From Chloroflexota bacterium (GTDB taxonomy: Bacteria; Chloroflexota; Anaerolineae; B4-G1), in assembly GCA_024232355.1 (NCBI GenBank), contig JAAEPW010001366.1:1-44112 (forward strand): a stretch of 44,112 nucleotides of DNA, read 5' to 3'. Made by a program: the position numbers and the translations under genes. The notes beneath the pieces were generated by a model. The model did not search any database. It saw nothing but the letters and a program-made list of their open reading frames with translations, and was not told the origin of the DNA. Of the stretch, positions 30,450 through 42,300 are shown in pieces (position 1 is the first letter of the stretch; the number at the start of each line of letters is the position of its first letter).

Positions 30450-33119
30450 CTACTCGATCGCGCGACACTTGTTCAGCGCCCTAACCAATTCCTCCACTTG
30501 TACCGGCTTGCTCACAAAATCATCCATTCCCGCCGCCAAACATTTTTCCCGATCCTCTTGCATTGCGCTGGCTGTCATTGCGATGATGCGCGGTTGCTCA
30601 TCTGCGCCCAACGCTTCTGATGACAACCGCCGGATGCGGCGTGTGGCCTCCAGCCCATCCAGTTCGGGCATCTGTACGTCCATCAGTACTACATCGTATG
30701 GTTGTCGCCGTAAGGCTTCGATCGCTTCCAGTCCATTGCCTGCTACGTCTGCCCGGTAACCCATCCGTTCCAGCAAACGCAACGCCAGCTTTTGGTTGAC
30801 TGCGTTATCCTCTGCCAACAGGATGCGCAGCGGCAGTCGTTCTCCCATTCCTGCATCGAATTGTGATTTTGACTCGTCACGCTGCATTGGTTCTTTTGAA
30901 TGTTCATCCTGCGCAAAAACGTCCACCAACGTATAGTGCAATTGTGCCGCCTTGATGGGTTTGGTCAGGAAAGCGGCAAGTTCGACCATTGTCTCGATGT
31001 CTTGTTTCCCCAACGAGCTCAACATTACTAGGGTCAAGTCTGCAAAATCTTTCTGTATCTCGGCTGCTAGCATCATTCCATCCATTTCTGGCATTTGCAT
31101 ATCCAGCAGGGCTATGTCAAAGGGAGCAGTCGCGGCCGCTTTCGCTCCAGGGTTTGCTGCCTGACGGATCCATTCCAATGCCTCGATAGGGAAAGCGGTC
31201 TCTTTTGGAATCATCCCCCACTTTTTTGTTTGCAGCATTAGGATGCGGCGATTGGTGGCATTGTCGTCCACGATCAACACTCGTTTACCGTCCAAGCTCG
31301 GTTGACGCTCTTGGAGATAAGCGCGTTTTGGACTGGGTGCGGCTTTTGCTTGGATAGTAAAGTGAAAGGTGCTCCCTATACCCACCGTGCTCTCTACCCA
31401 CATTGCACCTCCCATCAGCTCACACAGTCGTTTGCTGATCGCCAATCCTAGCCCGGTTCCCCCATATTTGCGCGTCGTCGAACTATCCACCTGGCTAAAG
31501 GAGCGAAACAGGCGATCCATCCGTTCTGGAGGAATCCCAATGCCTGTATCTCGTACCGAAAAATGGATACTCTGTAAGGAAGGGGCGGCTTGTTTCTCTC
31601 CATCTATTGAGACCGATACCACCACTTCACCCTCGTCCGTGAATTTAATGGCGTTACCGAGCAGGTTGATGAGAATCTGGCGCAAACGGGTTATATCGCC
31701 GACGATAGCAGCGGGAACTTGAGACCCCATCAGATGAGCCAATTCCAATCCCGCGACCGTGGCTTTTGTCGCCACCAAATCCAGCGCGCTCTCGACGCAC
31801 TCGCGCAGGTCAAAGGGTTGGCTTTCCAGGTCCATCCTGCCGGCCTCGATCTTGGAAAAGTCAAGAATGTCGTTGATGATGGTCAGTAAGGCATTGCCGC
31901 TGTGACGGATGGTCTCGGTGAACTCGTACTGTTCCGAGGTCAGATTAGTGTCGAGCAACAAGCTGGTCATCCCGATGACGCCGTTCATTGGGGTTCGGAT
32001 TTCGTGGCTCATCGTTGCCAGGAATGCGCTCTTGGCGCGGTTGGCCAACTCGGCAACTTCTTTGGCTTGGCGCAGTTCTGCCTCCACTCGCTTACGCTCG
32101 GTGATTTCCCTTTGGGCTCGTTCGTACAACCGGGCCTGCCGGATCGCCACCGCCAATAGGACTGATATTTCGATTGCGGCACTGACGTGGTCGGCGGTAA
32201 AAACCCTAGAACGGTCTGCCTCCAGGTGGAGTGTGCCGATCAGTTCATCATGCACACGTAACGGAACGATTACGTAGGAACGCACGCCCTCTTTATACAG
32301 CATTTGCTGCAAGGGTGAATGCCGGTGCTGTATAGTGTCGAGGTCTTCGACCCCCTGGACTATGCCTTTGTTCAGAGTGTCCATCGATTGCCCCTCGAAC
32401 ATCTCTCGGTACACGTCTACACTAGCCTTTAGCGCAATGGTGCCGCTGGATTCCGAGGCCAGTTCTTTGATCTGGCCCGTTTCTGTGACCTCGATAACCA
32501 CAGCTCGTTGGCAAGCAAGCAACCCTCGGATCCGGCTGATGGCTGCCACGGCGATGGTTTCCGGTGAGCGCGCAGCCAGAATGGCTTGGTCGATCTTGTG
32601 CATCATTTCCAGGCGGTCGGCATAATGGCGCAGCCTTGCCTCTGCTTTTTGGTGTTCGGCGATTTCGCGAGTCAACTCGTCGTTGATCCGCCTCTGGTAA
32701 ACGTTTTTCTCTCCCAATTGTTTTTGCAGATTTCGCAGCGTCAGATGCGTTTCAATGCGGGCTGAAACTTCTTGAATGTTAAAAGGTTTGGTGATATAGT
32801 CTGCCCCTCCGATTGAAAAGGCTTTAACTTTGTTCTCTACTTTATCCAAGACAGATAAAAAGATGATGGGGATATCTCGCGTACGTGCATCCGCTTTCAA
32901 CTGTTCACAAACTTGATAACCGTTTATCTCGGGCATCATAATGTCGAGCAGAATCAAATCTGGCGGATCATCTTGCGCGGACGATATGGCCAAGTGCCCG
33001 TCGGACATGGGGCGCACGGTATAACTCTGTCTGGTTAGCATATCAACCAGCAAACGCAAGTTGTTGAGAGCATCATCAACGACCATAATGTTGGCTTTGG
33101 CCTCATCAATTTCATTCAT
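30450..33119 (-). CDS. Soluble hybrid histidine kinase K6: receiver, GAF, HisKA-HATPase, two receivers (889 aa)
   Basis: This is the smallest of the set and has three receivers. The N-terminal receiver (10-125) has D15, D16, phospho-acceptor D59 and K111, so the kinase itself may be controlled by another kinase. A coiled coil (125-170) leads to one GAF domain (170-335), HisKA with His372, HATPase (472-592), receiver 1 (D618, D619, D673, K720) and receiver 2 (E770, D771, D814, K871). No membrane helix is seen. ATG 33119 has GGGAG about eight bases upstream and is preferred over the longer frame starting at 33152. It lies 63 bp after K7 and 65 bp before K5. The N-terminal receiver makes it a candidate integration point for signals from the other kinases, by inference. 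Confidence 0.92.
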   Translation of the reverse strand: MNEIDEAKANIMVVDDALNNLRLLVDMLTRQSYTVRPMSDGHLAISSAQDDPPDLILLDIMMPEINGYQVCEQLKADARTRDIPIIFLSVLDKVENKVKAFSIGGADYITKPFNIQEVSARIETHLTLRNLQKQLGEKNVYQRRINDELTREIAEHQKAEARLRHYADRLEMMHKIDQAILAARSPETIAVAAISRIRGLLACQRAVVIEVTETGQIKELASESSGTIALKASVDVYREMFEGQSMDTLNKGIVQGVEDLDTIQHRHSPLQQMLYKEGVRSYVIVPLRVHDELIGTLHLEADRSRVFTADHVSAAIEISVLLAVAIRQARLYERAQREITERKRVEAELRQAKEVAELANRAKSAFLATMSHEIRTPMNGVIGMTSLLLDTNLTSEQYEFTETIRHSGNALLTIINDILDFSKIEAGRMDLESQPFDLRECVESALDLVATKATVAGLELAHLMGSQVPAAIVGDITRLRQILINLLGNAIKFTDEGEVVVSVSIDGEKQAAPSLQSIHFSVRDTGIGIPPERMDRLFRSFSQVDSSTTRKYGGTGLGLAISKRLCELMGGAMWVESTVGIGSTFHFTIQAKAAPSPKRAYLQERQPSLDGKRVLIVDDNATNRRILMLQTKKWGMIPKETAFPIEALEWIRQAANPGAKAAATAPFDIALLDMQMPEMDGMMLAAEIQKDFADLTLVMLSSLGKQDIETMVELAAFLTKPIKAAQLHYTLVDVFAQDEHSKEPMQRDESKSQFDAGMGERLPLRILLAEDNAVNQKLALRLLERMGYRADVAGNGLEAIEALRRQPYDVVLMDVQMPELDGLEATRRIRRLSSEALGADEQPRIIAMTASAMQEDREKCLAAGMDDFVSKPVQVEELVRALNKCRAIE

Positions 33120-33182
33120 TTTCTCATCTCCCTTTACAGAGCAATGGCACATACCACATCGTTTCGCGCACGCGATGTTTGA

Positions 33183-36100
33183 TTAATTTTTTTTGACCAG
33201 ACGACATTTCTTCAAAGCGGTGAGCAGTTCCTGCACCCTAATCGGTTTGCTGACGTAATCGTTCATCCCCGCTGCCAGGCAGGCCCCTCGGTCTTTTTGC
33301 GTCGTATCGGCCGTCATAGCAACAATGTACAATCGTTCACCGATGTTTGGCTCTTGACGAATGCGGCGAGTGGCCTCCAAGCCATTCACCTCTGGCATTT
33401 GTACGTCCATCAGTACCACGTCGTAGGGCTGCCGCTGTACGGCCTCAATCGCTTCTAATCCATTGCCCACTACGTCTGCCCTATACCCCATTCGCTCCAA
33501 GAAGCGCAGTGCCAATTTTTGATTGACTATATTGTCTTCTGCCACCAGGATGCGCAGGGGGAACCGCTCGCCCATCTCTACGTCCACGCATTCTGTCTCG
33601 ACTCTTTTCGTTTTCCCCAATATGCTAACCAAAACGTTGTACAATTCCAAGGTCTTGACCGGCTTAGTCAGATAAGAAATCCAATTCTTGGGCTTGGTAT
33701 CAACCTCCCACCGTCCCACGGAATTCAAGAGCACCAATGGTAGTGGCCGTACATCATGCGTTGCGCGCGTATTACTCTCATAACGCCGTATCTCGGCCGC
33801 TAGCTCCAGACCGTCCATTTCTCCGGACAATGTTTGCATATCTAGGATAACTAGATCAAGGGGATTGCCCCCGCGAATCCCGGCCCAAATCCATTCCAAT
33901 GCCTGTGTGGAGGAAGCGGTGTCTTGCGGAATCATTCCCCACGAACCGGTTTCCAGTGTCAGGATGCGCCGGTTGGTGGCGTTGTTGCCCACGATCAGCA
34001 ACCGGCGGTCGTTCAAGTCTGGTTGATTATCTTGCAAGTGAATGGGCGTAGGTATAGGCACGGTTTGCACTTGAATGGTAAAGTGGAACGTGCTGCCCAC
34101 ATCCACCTCACTCTCCACCCACATCGTGCCCCCCATCAACTCGCTCAGTCTTTTACTGATCGCCAAACCCAACCCGGTACCCCCATACCTGCGTGTCAGT
34201 GAACTATCTATTTGCACAAAGGACCTAAACAGACGATCCATCCGATCCGCCGGAATACCGATGCCGGTATCACGAACAGAAAAGTGGAACTCGTATTCCT
34301 CATCCAGTGATTCGTGATCCGCATCTTGATGCGACTCGGAACACGCAACACAAACCTCGATCTCGCCCTGTTCGGTGAACTTTACTGCATTGTTGAGCAA
34401 ATTGATCAGAATCTGGCGCAAATGCGCCACGTCGCCAATGACGACCGCTGGCACTTGGCGATCGATCAGATAAGCTAATTCCAGCTTTTTGTCTGATGCT
34501 TTGATCGCCACCAGATCCAATGCGCTTTCGACGCACTCGCGCAGATCAAAGGGATAATTTTCCAGATTCATCTTTTCCGCTTCGATCTTGGAAAGGTCCA
34601 GGATATCGTTGATGATGGTCATCAAATCGTCACTGCTGCGGCGAATTGTCTCTGTAAACTCGCGTTGATCTAAAGACAGTTCGGTATCCAACAACAAGCT
34701 GGTCATCCCGATGACGCCATTCATTGGCGTGCGAATTTCGTGGCTCATAGTCGCCAAGAATGCACTCTTGGCGCGAGACGCTGCCTCGGCGGCGATACGC
34801 GCCTTTTCCAACTCGCGTGTACGTTCCTCGACGCGTTGTTCTAACGTCTGGTACAAACGGGCGCTATCTACCGCGCTGGCAATCTGACTGCCGACCGTAA
34901 ACAACAAGTCTTGAACACTCTCTGGGATGGGACGATCTGTGCGGGCATTGTCCACGGCCAGCACACCCACGGCTTGGCCCTTGGCCATCAATGGGGTGAC
35001 CAAGAAAGCAGACGTGCCGAGTACCTGAAAGTAATTTCGAGCGCGCGGGGTGCTTGCTTCGGCCTCGTGGACAAGCACTGGTCTGGCAGAGCGGATGGCG
35101 CGCAACAGGAGCGATTCTGGATCATCGAGCGATATCTCCATCTGCTCTGCTATGGCGATTAATTCTGGGGCCCCGCCGACGGCTCGCTTTCCGGTTAACG
35201 TGTGCCGTTCCTCATCTACCAACAGAATCATCGCCCGTTCAAAATTCAAATGAGTGATGACGGCGTGTAGGCTCTTGTCCAACAGATCCTGCAAATCCAG
35301 CGTGGCACTGAGTGCCAAGCCGACTTGGTGCAAAGTCATCAGCTCGCCGATTTTTTGTTCGAGGGCGACGTTGGCAAGTTGTAGTTCTGTATGGGCGTGC
35401 TGCATATTGTCGTATTGTTCCTCCGTTTTATCCCGTTGTTCCAAAAGCAAACCCCTTTGACGTGCGAGTTCATAGTCCAATATCTTGATCCGTGAAACAA
35501 GCCACCCCACGACTGTGGGGGACAATATGCCTAATACAGCCAACCAATTCCAGCTTGGCAGCCGCAGCCAGGCATAAAGCAGGGCGACGGTCGAGAGAAC
35601 GATTCCACCCCAAAATTCCAGGCCGATCCGAGGTCTTGGATTCTGCCACGTGAATTTCCACTCGCAATGCGCATTTTTGTGCAACCGACAATGAATCTCC
35701 TCAACCTCCGCAACAGGCATCCCCGAATGAAACTGGGGAATGGCCGCGTAAACGCCTTGATATGCATGGCACGCCATGTGAATGTAGCGGTCGTGGATGC
35801 TGGGAGGCAAAAGCTCGAGTTGATGTTCGGGATGCCACTGGATGATGGCCGAGTTTGAGGTTGTGTGGATGACGCGCATATCGGCCTCAGATACCTTGGT
35901 GGTGAAACGGGGGATCATGTTGTAAACCTGGCGAATTGAGAGGGGGCGAGCCAGGTGGATGACGGAAGGAGGAATGGCCTTGGCCGCGCGATTAGAGAAA
36001 AAATGTGAATCACCCGAAATCTCGCGAGCAAACTCGTTGATAAAGAGGTTAAACTCGTGCGAATAGGCGTGATTTTCGTCCCACAGATACTCGACGGAAA

Positions 36101-36407
36101 CGTGATAGCGAGGGTTGGGAATGACACCGTTTATGCGCTCCACCAATTGGGCCAAGGCATTCGATTGCGCTTGGGCAACACGCTCGTCGCGTTCCTGCGA
36201 GCTGAGGCCAGAGGGCAACCCTTGCTCCACACGTTGACCGATATAGTCCTGCATGTGCCGGATAGATGAAACAACCGATATACCCCCAGATTGCCGGATG
36301 GGTTGCCCGGTATCATCCGCCCCAAAGGGATGGCCCTCCATATGCGATGGCAAAGGTGGTAAATCGTGTGGTTCTACAATAGGGTCAAAAAGAGATTTAA
36401 CGTCCAT
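33183..36407 (-). CDS. Hybrid histidine kinase K7: K3-type N-domain, TM hairpin, GAF, HisKA-HATPase, degenerate receiver 1, receiver 2 (1074 aa)
   Basis: Architecture and sequence parallel K3. The N-domain (1-256) has [12 protein letters not shown] (26-37), [19 protein letters not shown] (101-119), [16 protein letters not shown] (153-168), [10 protein letters not shown] and C240-x7-C248 ending C-E-W-K-F-T-W. TM hairpin at about 265-282 and 286-304, then GAF (354-520), HisKA with His556 and HATPase (655-780). Receiver 1 has lost the acidic pair: the usual V-D-D reads V-G807-N808, although D856 and K915 remain, so Mg-dependent phosphorylation is doubtful. Receiver 2 is intact (E957, D958, D1001, K1054). 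The start ATG 36407 overlaps the K8 stop as TGATG, with AGGAG nine bases upstream. This start is preferred to 36479, which lies inside K8, and implies translational coupling. Confidence 0.92.
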   Translation of the reverse strand: MDVKSLFDPIVEPHDLPPLPSHMEGHPFGADDTGQPIRQSGGISVVSSIRHMQDYIGQRVEQGLPSGLSSQERDERVAQAQSNALAQLVERINGVIPNPRYHVSVEYLWDENHAYSHEFNLFINEFAREISGDSHFFSNRAAKAIPPSVIHLARPLSIRQVYNMIPRFTTKVSEADMRVIHTTSNSAIIQWHPEHQLELLPPSIHDRYIHMACHAYQGVYAAIPQFHSGMPVAEVEEIHCRLHKNAHCEWKFTWQNPRPRIGLEFWGGIVLSTVALLYAWLRLPSWNWLAVLGILSPTVVGWLVSRIKILDYELARQRGLLLEQRDKTEEQYDNMQHAHTELQLANVALEQKIGELMTLHQVGLALSATLDLQDLLDKSLHAVITHLNFERAMILLVDEERHTLTGKRAVGGAPELIAIAEQMEISLDDPESLLLRAIRSARPVLVHEAEASTPRARNYFQVLGTSAFLVTPLMAKGQAVGVLAVDNARTDRPIPESVQDLLFTVGSQIASAVDSARLYQTLEQRVEERTRELEKARIAAEAASRAKSAFLATMSHEIRTPMNGVIGMTSLLLDTELSLDQREFTETIRRSSDDLMTIINDILDLSKIEAEKMNLENYPFDLRECVESALDLVAIKASDKKLELAYLIDRQVPAVVIGDVAHLRQILINLLNNAVKFTEQGEIEVCVACSESHQDADHESLDEEYEFHFSVRDTGIGIPADRMDRLFRSFVQIDSSLTRRYGGTGLGLAISKRLSELMGGTMWVESEVDVGSTFHFTIQVQTVPIPTPIHLQDNQPDLNDRRLLIVGNNATNRRILTLETGSWGMIPQDTASSTQALEWIWAGIRGGNPLDLVILDMQTLSGEMDGLELAAEIRRYESNTRATHDVRPLPLVLLNSVGRWEVDTKPKNWISYLTKPVKTLELYNVLVSILGKTKRVETECVDVEMGERFPLRILVAEDNIVNQKLALRFLERMGYRADVVGNGLEAIEAVQRQPYDVVLMDVQMPEVNGLEATRRIRQEPNIGERLYIVAMTADTTQKDRGACLAAGMNDYVSKPIRVQELLTALKKCRLVKKN

Positions 36408-39319
36408 CACTGTGATTCTCCTAATTCTGTGACTGGGGTTTCTTCGTCTCTTGGCACCTTGGCGCTGCTGGGCTGACATTTGGACAATGCTTGGACCAAT
36501 TCCTCCACCCGAACCGGCTTACTGACGTAATCGTCCATCCCCGCCACCTGACAGGCATCCCGATCCTCTTTCATCGCGCTGGCCGTCATTGCGACTATGC
36601 GCGGCTGTCTACCCACACTCAATTCTTCCGCCGACAATTGCCGAATACCGCGAGTGGCATCCAGTCCGTCCATCTCTGGCATCTGCACGTCCATCAATAC
36701 TACGTCATACGGCTGCCGTTGCAACGCTTCAATCACTTCCAGACCATTGCCTACCACGTCGGCCTGGTAGCCCATCCGCTTTAACAATCGCAGCGTCAGT
36801 TTCTGGTTGATTAGGGTATCTTCCGCCACCAAGATGCGCAGCGGCAGCCATTTCGCCATCTCTGGATCGAATTGTGGCCTGGTTGATTCTTCAGGTTCTG
36901 CTTGATCCGGCAAGATATTCACCAACACGTTATGCAATTGCGATGCCTTGATGGGCTTGGACAAAAGGGCCGCAAAGTGTTCAGTGTCCCCATCCGCCTC
37001 AACTTTTTGCTGCTCCAGCGAGGTCAGCATCACTAGGGGTAACGTCTGTGCGTTTTGCTCTTGTCTTATCTCTGCTGCCAGCATCAGTCCGTCCATCCCC
37101 CCGACCGCTGCGGTCGACGGCATATGTAGGTCCAAAAGCGCCACATCAAAGCGATCACCCTCGCGAACCGCCGCCCGAATCCATGCCAATGCTTCGGTGG
37201 GGTCGGCGGTATTGCGAGAGAGCATTCCCCACGAGTGTGTCTGTTGGGTCAGAATGTGTCGGTTCGTCTCATTGTCATCCACGATCAGCACGCGCCTGCC
37301 GTTCAAATCAGGCTGAGCCTCTTGCAGATAGGCCTGTACCGGACCAGGAGCGGCCTGGGCCTGAATGGTGAAATGAAAAGTACTGCCCTGGTCCACTTTA
37401 CTCTCTGCCCATATGGTGCCCCCCATAAGTTCGCTTAGGCGCTTGCTCATAGCCAAACCCAGGCCGATACCGCCATAGCGCCGCGTCGTAGAGGCATCTA
37501 CCTGGCTAAATGATCGAAACAATCGGTCCATCCGGTCGGGCGGAATGCCGATGCCGGTGTCCCGTACTGAAAAGTGGAGTTTGTATACGTCTGGCGTATT
37601 TTGTGTCCCGTATTCCGTATCCGTCCGACCGCTGCGGTCGGCAGCCACTTGCACCGTCACTTCACCCCGCTCGGTGAACTTTATGCCATTACTGAGCAGA
37701 TTGACCAGTATCTGTCGCAAGCGCGTCATATCGCCAAAAAAGGTGGGGGGCACCTGGTGGTCAACGATGTAGCCCAGGTCTAGACCTTTGTCCGAGGATT
37801 GGGGTGTCATTTGGTCGAGAGCACTCTCCACGCACTCGCGCAGGTCAAAAGGATAGTTTTGCAACTCTATTGTGCCAGACTCGATCCTGGAAAAGTCAAA
37901 GATGTCGTTGAAAATGTTCAGCAGATCATCGCCGCCGGTGCGAATGATCTCGACGTAATCTCGTTGCTCTGGTGTCAAATCAACATCTAGCAGCAAGCCA
38001 CTCATACCGATGACGGCATTCAATGGCGTACGGATTTCGTGGCTCATGGTGGACAGAAATGAGCTCTTGACCCTGTCCGCTGCTTGGGCGTTTTCTCTGG
38101 CCCGCTCAGCAGAAGCGTACAGACGGGCATTATCCAGGACGAGGGAAGCCAGTTCCGCAAAATGATTTAACAGTTTAACTTGCTCGTCGCTAAAGGTGCG
38201 GTTTGACTCGGCATCGTAGGCGATGCCAATCACGCCCACCACATGTGATTCAGATACGAGCGGTATCCCTACGATGGCCTGGATCAGATCGTGGCTGAAA
38301 TTTGGCGCACGCCCCGACCAGGCATTATAGTCGTCAATCACCAGCGCCTGGCCGGTTTGCCACACCATCCCAGCCAAGCCATCGCCCGGTTTCAGACGGA
38401 AACCGACTGCTTGACTAAATACCCCCACGCCCACTTTACACTCGATTTCCACTTTTCCCTCATAGCCATCTTGAGCGGCAACCGCAGTGGTCGCTGGGTC
38501 AAAAGGTTCGACCAACTGAATGTAACCGTGGGACGCGCCCACCAGTTGCCCGGCTCGGATAATGAGCGCTTGAAGCAAATCGTTCAAATCAAGCCGGCCG
38601 ATCAGGCCCAGGGCAGTTTCGTGCAGAGCCGCCAGATATTCATTCTGCCGGTGTACCTGCTCCTCCGCTCGCTGATGCTCGACGATTTTTTGTGCCAGTT
38701 CCACCGCATAAGCACGAGATTGCGCTATGCTGCGTTGGAATTGACTTGTAAAAAACTGCAACAACAGGACAACAAGAACAAAGAACACACTAGGTATTGT
38801 TATCTGGTAGAGAGTGTATGTGTCAGAACGCGCCAAAGTTCGTAGCCACTCGATGCCCCATATCGCTCCAATACTGGATACCAACACACGCCACTGAGCC
38901 TTACTGTCTCGGAGTATGGCGGTCAACACTATTGTTGTAGTATATCCCATAACAGTTATTGCGCTTATGCCATAAAACCAAGTGCTATATAGGGCCACTA
39001 TGAAAATAACTGTGGAAGGGACAAAGTTGCTCAGTTGCCAATACCCGCGGTGTGCGAGGTACCAACCTCCGCTGAGGAGCACGAACAACAATGATGCCAC
39101 TAGTGGCATATCTGGTGTGTATACCCCGATGCGCCAAGCGATAAAGAATATGGGATTCGTGACAAACATTGTGGCGGCCATAATGACCAATATCATCTTT
39201 GTCATGTACTCTTGTCGTGCATCGTCCTCATCAGTAGAACGCGGCGCAGTCAATTTGTGCCACAGGTTTTGTAGGTTATCTACATGTCCACTTTTCATTG
39301 AAATCTTGTCCCCGTACAT
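36407..39319 (-). CDS. Hybrid histidine kinase K8: six-TM sensor, GAF, HisKA-HATPase, two receivers (970 aa)
   Basis: About six membrane helices (42-62, 71-89, 98-118, 121-136, 145-161, 170-192) form an integral-membrane sensor of unrecognised type. They are followed by a coiled coil, GAF (225-402, close to GAF1 of K1), HisKA with His427 and HATPase (527-652). The DHp helix is the most divergent of the set ([20 protein letters not shown]), and the G2 box reads G-I618-G-L-G-L instead of GTGLGL. Receiver 1 is intact (D681, D682, D730, K788) but has an extra segment, STAAVGG, after H-M-P (735-741), encoded by a palindrome. Receiver 2 has E833, D834, D877 and K934. ATG 39319 has GAGGG upstream; Met8 is an alternative. 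It starts 24 bp after K9 and overlaps K7 at TGATG. Confidence 0.92.
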   Translation of the reverse strand: MYGDKISMKSGHVDNLQNLWHKLTAPRSTDEDDARQEYMTKMILVIMAATMFVTNPIFFIAWRIGVYTPDMPLVASLLFVLLSGGWYLAHRGYWQLSNFVPSTVIFIVALYSTWFYGISAITVMGYTTTIVLTAILRDSKAQWRVLVSSIGAIWGIEWLRTLARSDTYTLYQITIPSVFFVLVVLLLQFFTSQFQRSIAQSRAYAVELAQKIVEHQRAEEQVHRQNEYLAALHETALGLIGRLDLNDLLQALIIRAGQLVGASHGYIQLVEPFDPATTAVAAQDGYEGKVEIECKVGVGVFSQAVGFRLKPGDGLAGMVWQTGQALVIDDYNAWSGRAPNFSHDLIQAIVGIPLVSESHVVGVIGIAYDAESNRTFSDEQVKLLNHFAELASLVLDNARLYASAERARENAQAADRVKSSFLSTMSHEIRTPLNAVIGMSGLLLDVDLTPEQRDYVEIIRTGGDDLLNIFNDIFDFSRIESGTIELQNYPFDLRECVESALDQMTPQSSDKGLDLGYIVDHQVPPTFFGDMTRLRQILVNLLSNGIKFTERGEVTVQVAADRSGRTDTEYGTQNTPDVYKLHFSVRDTGIGIPPDRMDRLFRSFSQVDASTTRRYGGIGLGLAMSKRLSELMGGTIWAESKVDQGSTFHFTIQAQAAPGPVQAYLQEAQPDLNGRRVLIVDDNETNRHILTQQTHSWGMLSRNTADPTEALAWIRAAVREGDRFDVALLDLHMPSTAAVGGMDGLMLAAEIRQEQNAQTLPLVMLTSLEQQKVEADGDTEHFAALLSKPIKASQLHNVLVNILPDQAEPEESTRPQFDPEMAKWLPLRILVAEDTLINQKLTLRLLKRMGYQADVVGNGLEVIEALQRQPYDVVLMDVQMPEMDGLDATRGIRQLSAEELSVGRQPRIVAMTASAMKEDRDACQVAGMDDYVSKPVRVEELVQALSKCQPSSAKVPRDEETPVTELGESQ
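37101..37120. repeat. Palindrome inside K8, receiver 1 copy
   Basis: ccgaccgctgcggtcgacgg contains the perfect inverted repeat CGACCGC-T-GCGGTCG. It encodes the extra residues STAAVGG that other paralogues lack at this point of receiver 1. The same 16 bases recur at 37625-37640 in the same gene. Confidence 0.55.
37625..37641. repeat. Palindrome inside K8, HATPase loop copy
   Basis: CCGACCGC-T-GCGGTCGG is a perfect 17-base inverted repeat lying in the variable loop before the [14 protein letters not shown] strand of the HATPase domain. It shares 16 identical bases with 37101-37116 and is in the same orientation, but is read in a different frame. Confidence 0.55.
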
Positions 39320-39343
39320 ATTTTTTCCCTCGTACTCTGTTGT

Positions 39344-42300
39344 CTACCCAGCTTGTGTTTTCTCGCCATCTAGAGGACCGGTGGCATCTGTTACACGCCG
39401 GCATTTATTCAACGCCTCGACCAATTCCTCTACTCGAATCGGTTTGCTGACGTAATCATCCATCCCCGCAGCCAGGCATTGCTCACGATCTCCTATGATC
39501 ACGTTGGCCGTCATCGCGATGATGCGTGGTTGAGATTTCTCGCCAGACTCGGAATGACGCGCACGAATGCGGCGTGTGGCTTCCAAGCCATCCATTTCTG
39601 GCATTTGCATATCCATCAGTACCACGTCATACGGCTGACGTTGCACCGCTTGAACCGCTTCCAGACCGTTGCTCGCCACATCGGCCTGATAACCCATTCG
39701 CTCCAGTAAACGCAGTGCCAATTTTTTGTTGACCACGTTATCCTCCACCAGCAGAATGCGCAGCGGTAACCAGTCTCCCATCGAGGGGTCAAATTGTGGC
39801 CCGGTTTCGATTTTTTCTTGGATTGTTTGTTCTTGTCCCTCTTTTGTCAGAATGTTGACCAATGCGTTGTATAAATACGCGGGTTTGATAGGCTTGGACA
39901 GAACAGACGCGAACTCGATCTCGTCTACATCTGTCACTTGCTGTTTCAACGGGGTCAATATCACTATCGGCAGGGAGTGGGTATCCGGCTCTTGTCGCAA
40001 CCAGGCTGCCGGTGCTCGGTCCTCCATATCTCTGACCGTCATGTCCAGAACAGCAATGTCAAAGGCCTGCTCGTGGATCCAGTTCAGCGCCTCGGTATGA
40101 GATGCCGTAGCGTGTGCGTGCATTCCCCAAGTCTGTGTATACTGATTCAGGATGTGCCGGTTGGTTGCATTTTCACCCACGATCAGCACCCGCTTGCCAC
40201 TCAGTTGGGGTTGTGTACTCTGCATATAATCGTATGCTAGAGATGGTTCGGATTCGGCTCGAATGGTAAAATGAAACGTGCTGCCTGGTCCTTTCCCCTG
40301 TTTTTTATCCCTTTCCTCGAGGGAGGCAGAGGGAGGGCTCTCCACCCACATGGTGCCACCCATCAATTCAGCCAATCGCTTACTGATAACCAGCCCCAAC
40401 CCAGTGCCGCCGTATGTACGGGACAATGCCGTATCCACCTGGCTAAATGATTTAAAGAGCTTTCCCATCTGGTCAGGTGGGATGCCGATCCCGGTATCTG
40501 TGATAGCAAAGTGAATTTCCTCTTTGCCGTTTGCCTCTCCCAACGGGGTTGGGGAATGGGAACGTACCCGGACACTCACCATCACCTCACCCTTTTCTGT
40601 AAACTTGAGCGCATTGTTCAGTAGATTGGTGAGAATCTGGCGCAAACGGATTGTATCACCGATGATCGTAATGGGAACCTGGTTGTCAATCAGATAAGCC
40701 AACTCTAATTCCTTTTCTGCCGCTGTGGGTGCCAACAGATTTACAGCGCTCTCCACGCACTCGCGCAGGTCAAAGGGACAGCTTTCTAGTGACATTCTGC
40801 CGGCTTCAATCTTGGAAAAGTCGAGGATATCGTTAAAGATGGTCAGCAAGGCGTCGCCGCTGTTGCGGATCGTCTCGGCAAATTCACGCTGTTCTGGAGT
40901 CAGGTTGGTGGACAAAAGCAAACTGACCATACCGATGACACCACTCATCGGAGTGCGGATTTCGTGGCTCATTGTCGCCAGGAATGTGCTCTTGGCGCGA
41001 GAGGCTGCTTCGGCATCTTGGCGGGCTATGTGAATCTCGGCGAACAACTGGGCGTTCCTAACCACAATGGCGATTTGTTCAGCCAACGTCGTCATCACGC
41101 GCAAATCATCTGGGCCAAAGCGGTCGACCATTCTTGATTGCAAGTCAAAAACACCCACCAATTGGGTACCCTGTATCATGGGAATCGCCAACTCGGAGCG
41201 TGTTTCTGGAAGCGATGATACAGGCAGGTACACCGATGACTGGGCTACGTCGTTTATGATGACTGCCTCACGAGTGCGGGCTGCCAAGGCGATTATACTG
41301 GGCTGCGCATCAAGAGGAATAATCACTCCCTCTTCGGTGGTCATTATGTGTGCCTGTACATCAGCCCCCGTTTTTTGTACGAGGGTTTGGTTTTCCTCGT
41401 CGAACAAAAAGACCTGACTGCCATATAGGTGAAAACTCTGTACGGTCAACGTAGCCACCTGTTGCAGTAACTCGTCAATATTGAGGACGGTCGTGATCTG
41501 TTTCGAGACATCCGCCGCAATCTGCAAGTCGCGTGTGCGCGCGGCTACCCGTTGCTCTAGCGTGCCCAGCAGGTCACGTAATTGCTCGATCATTCGATTA
41601 AAGGCCTTGGCCAATGAGCCGATCTCGTCCTGGGTCAGAACCGGAACCGTTTGTGTCAAATCACCTCCGGCAACCTGGGTAGCAACGTTTTCCATTGCCA
41701 GAATGGGGCGCGTGATCTGACGGGCTAATAAGTATACGCCCACTGCCAACACAATACTTGAAACTAGGCCAATCACAAGAATTGTTACCGCCAGTTTGCG
41801 CGCGGGGGCGAGCGCTTCTTGCTGGTGCATCTCTACCAGCAAGGCCATCTCGCGGTCTTCGATCCAACGGTACACGCCAATGACTGGCACACCTGTATAG
41901 TTCTGGTACAGCCCAAAACCGTCTATACCCTCCAAGGCGGCATCAATTCCCTCGCTATGAACGTCTGTGACAACATCATCTCTTCCAAAGCGTTCACCGG
42001 ATACGAATCTGACATTTCTGTCTATCAAGTAGGTTTCACCGGTCTCTCCCAGACCAGCTCGCTCCAGTAGGATTTTATCCATCAAGTCCAGGTCCAGATG
42101 GATAGCTACTACACCCAAATGATTGCCGGATTCATCAAATAGGGGGGTAGCAATCGTCATGGATGGTTTGCCTGTTTCAGGTGCAGGGTAGACGTTTTGC
42201 ACAAAGGTTGCCGATTGCCCTTGTATGAAATATTTTGCACCATTCTCGAGTTGACCTTGGTGAGCCGAGTTGGTAGACAAAACTACCAAGCCATCTGCAT

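Noticed and set aside
36408..36479. Upstream extension of K7 beginning [15 protein letters not shown]
   Set aside because: Lies within the K8 coding region and lacks conservation with K3/K4; ATG 36407 with AGGAG and TGATG overlap is better.
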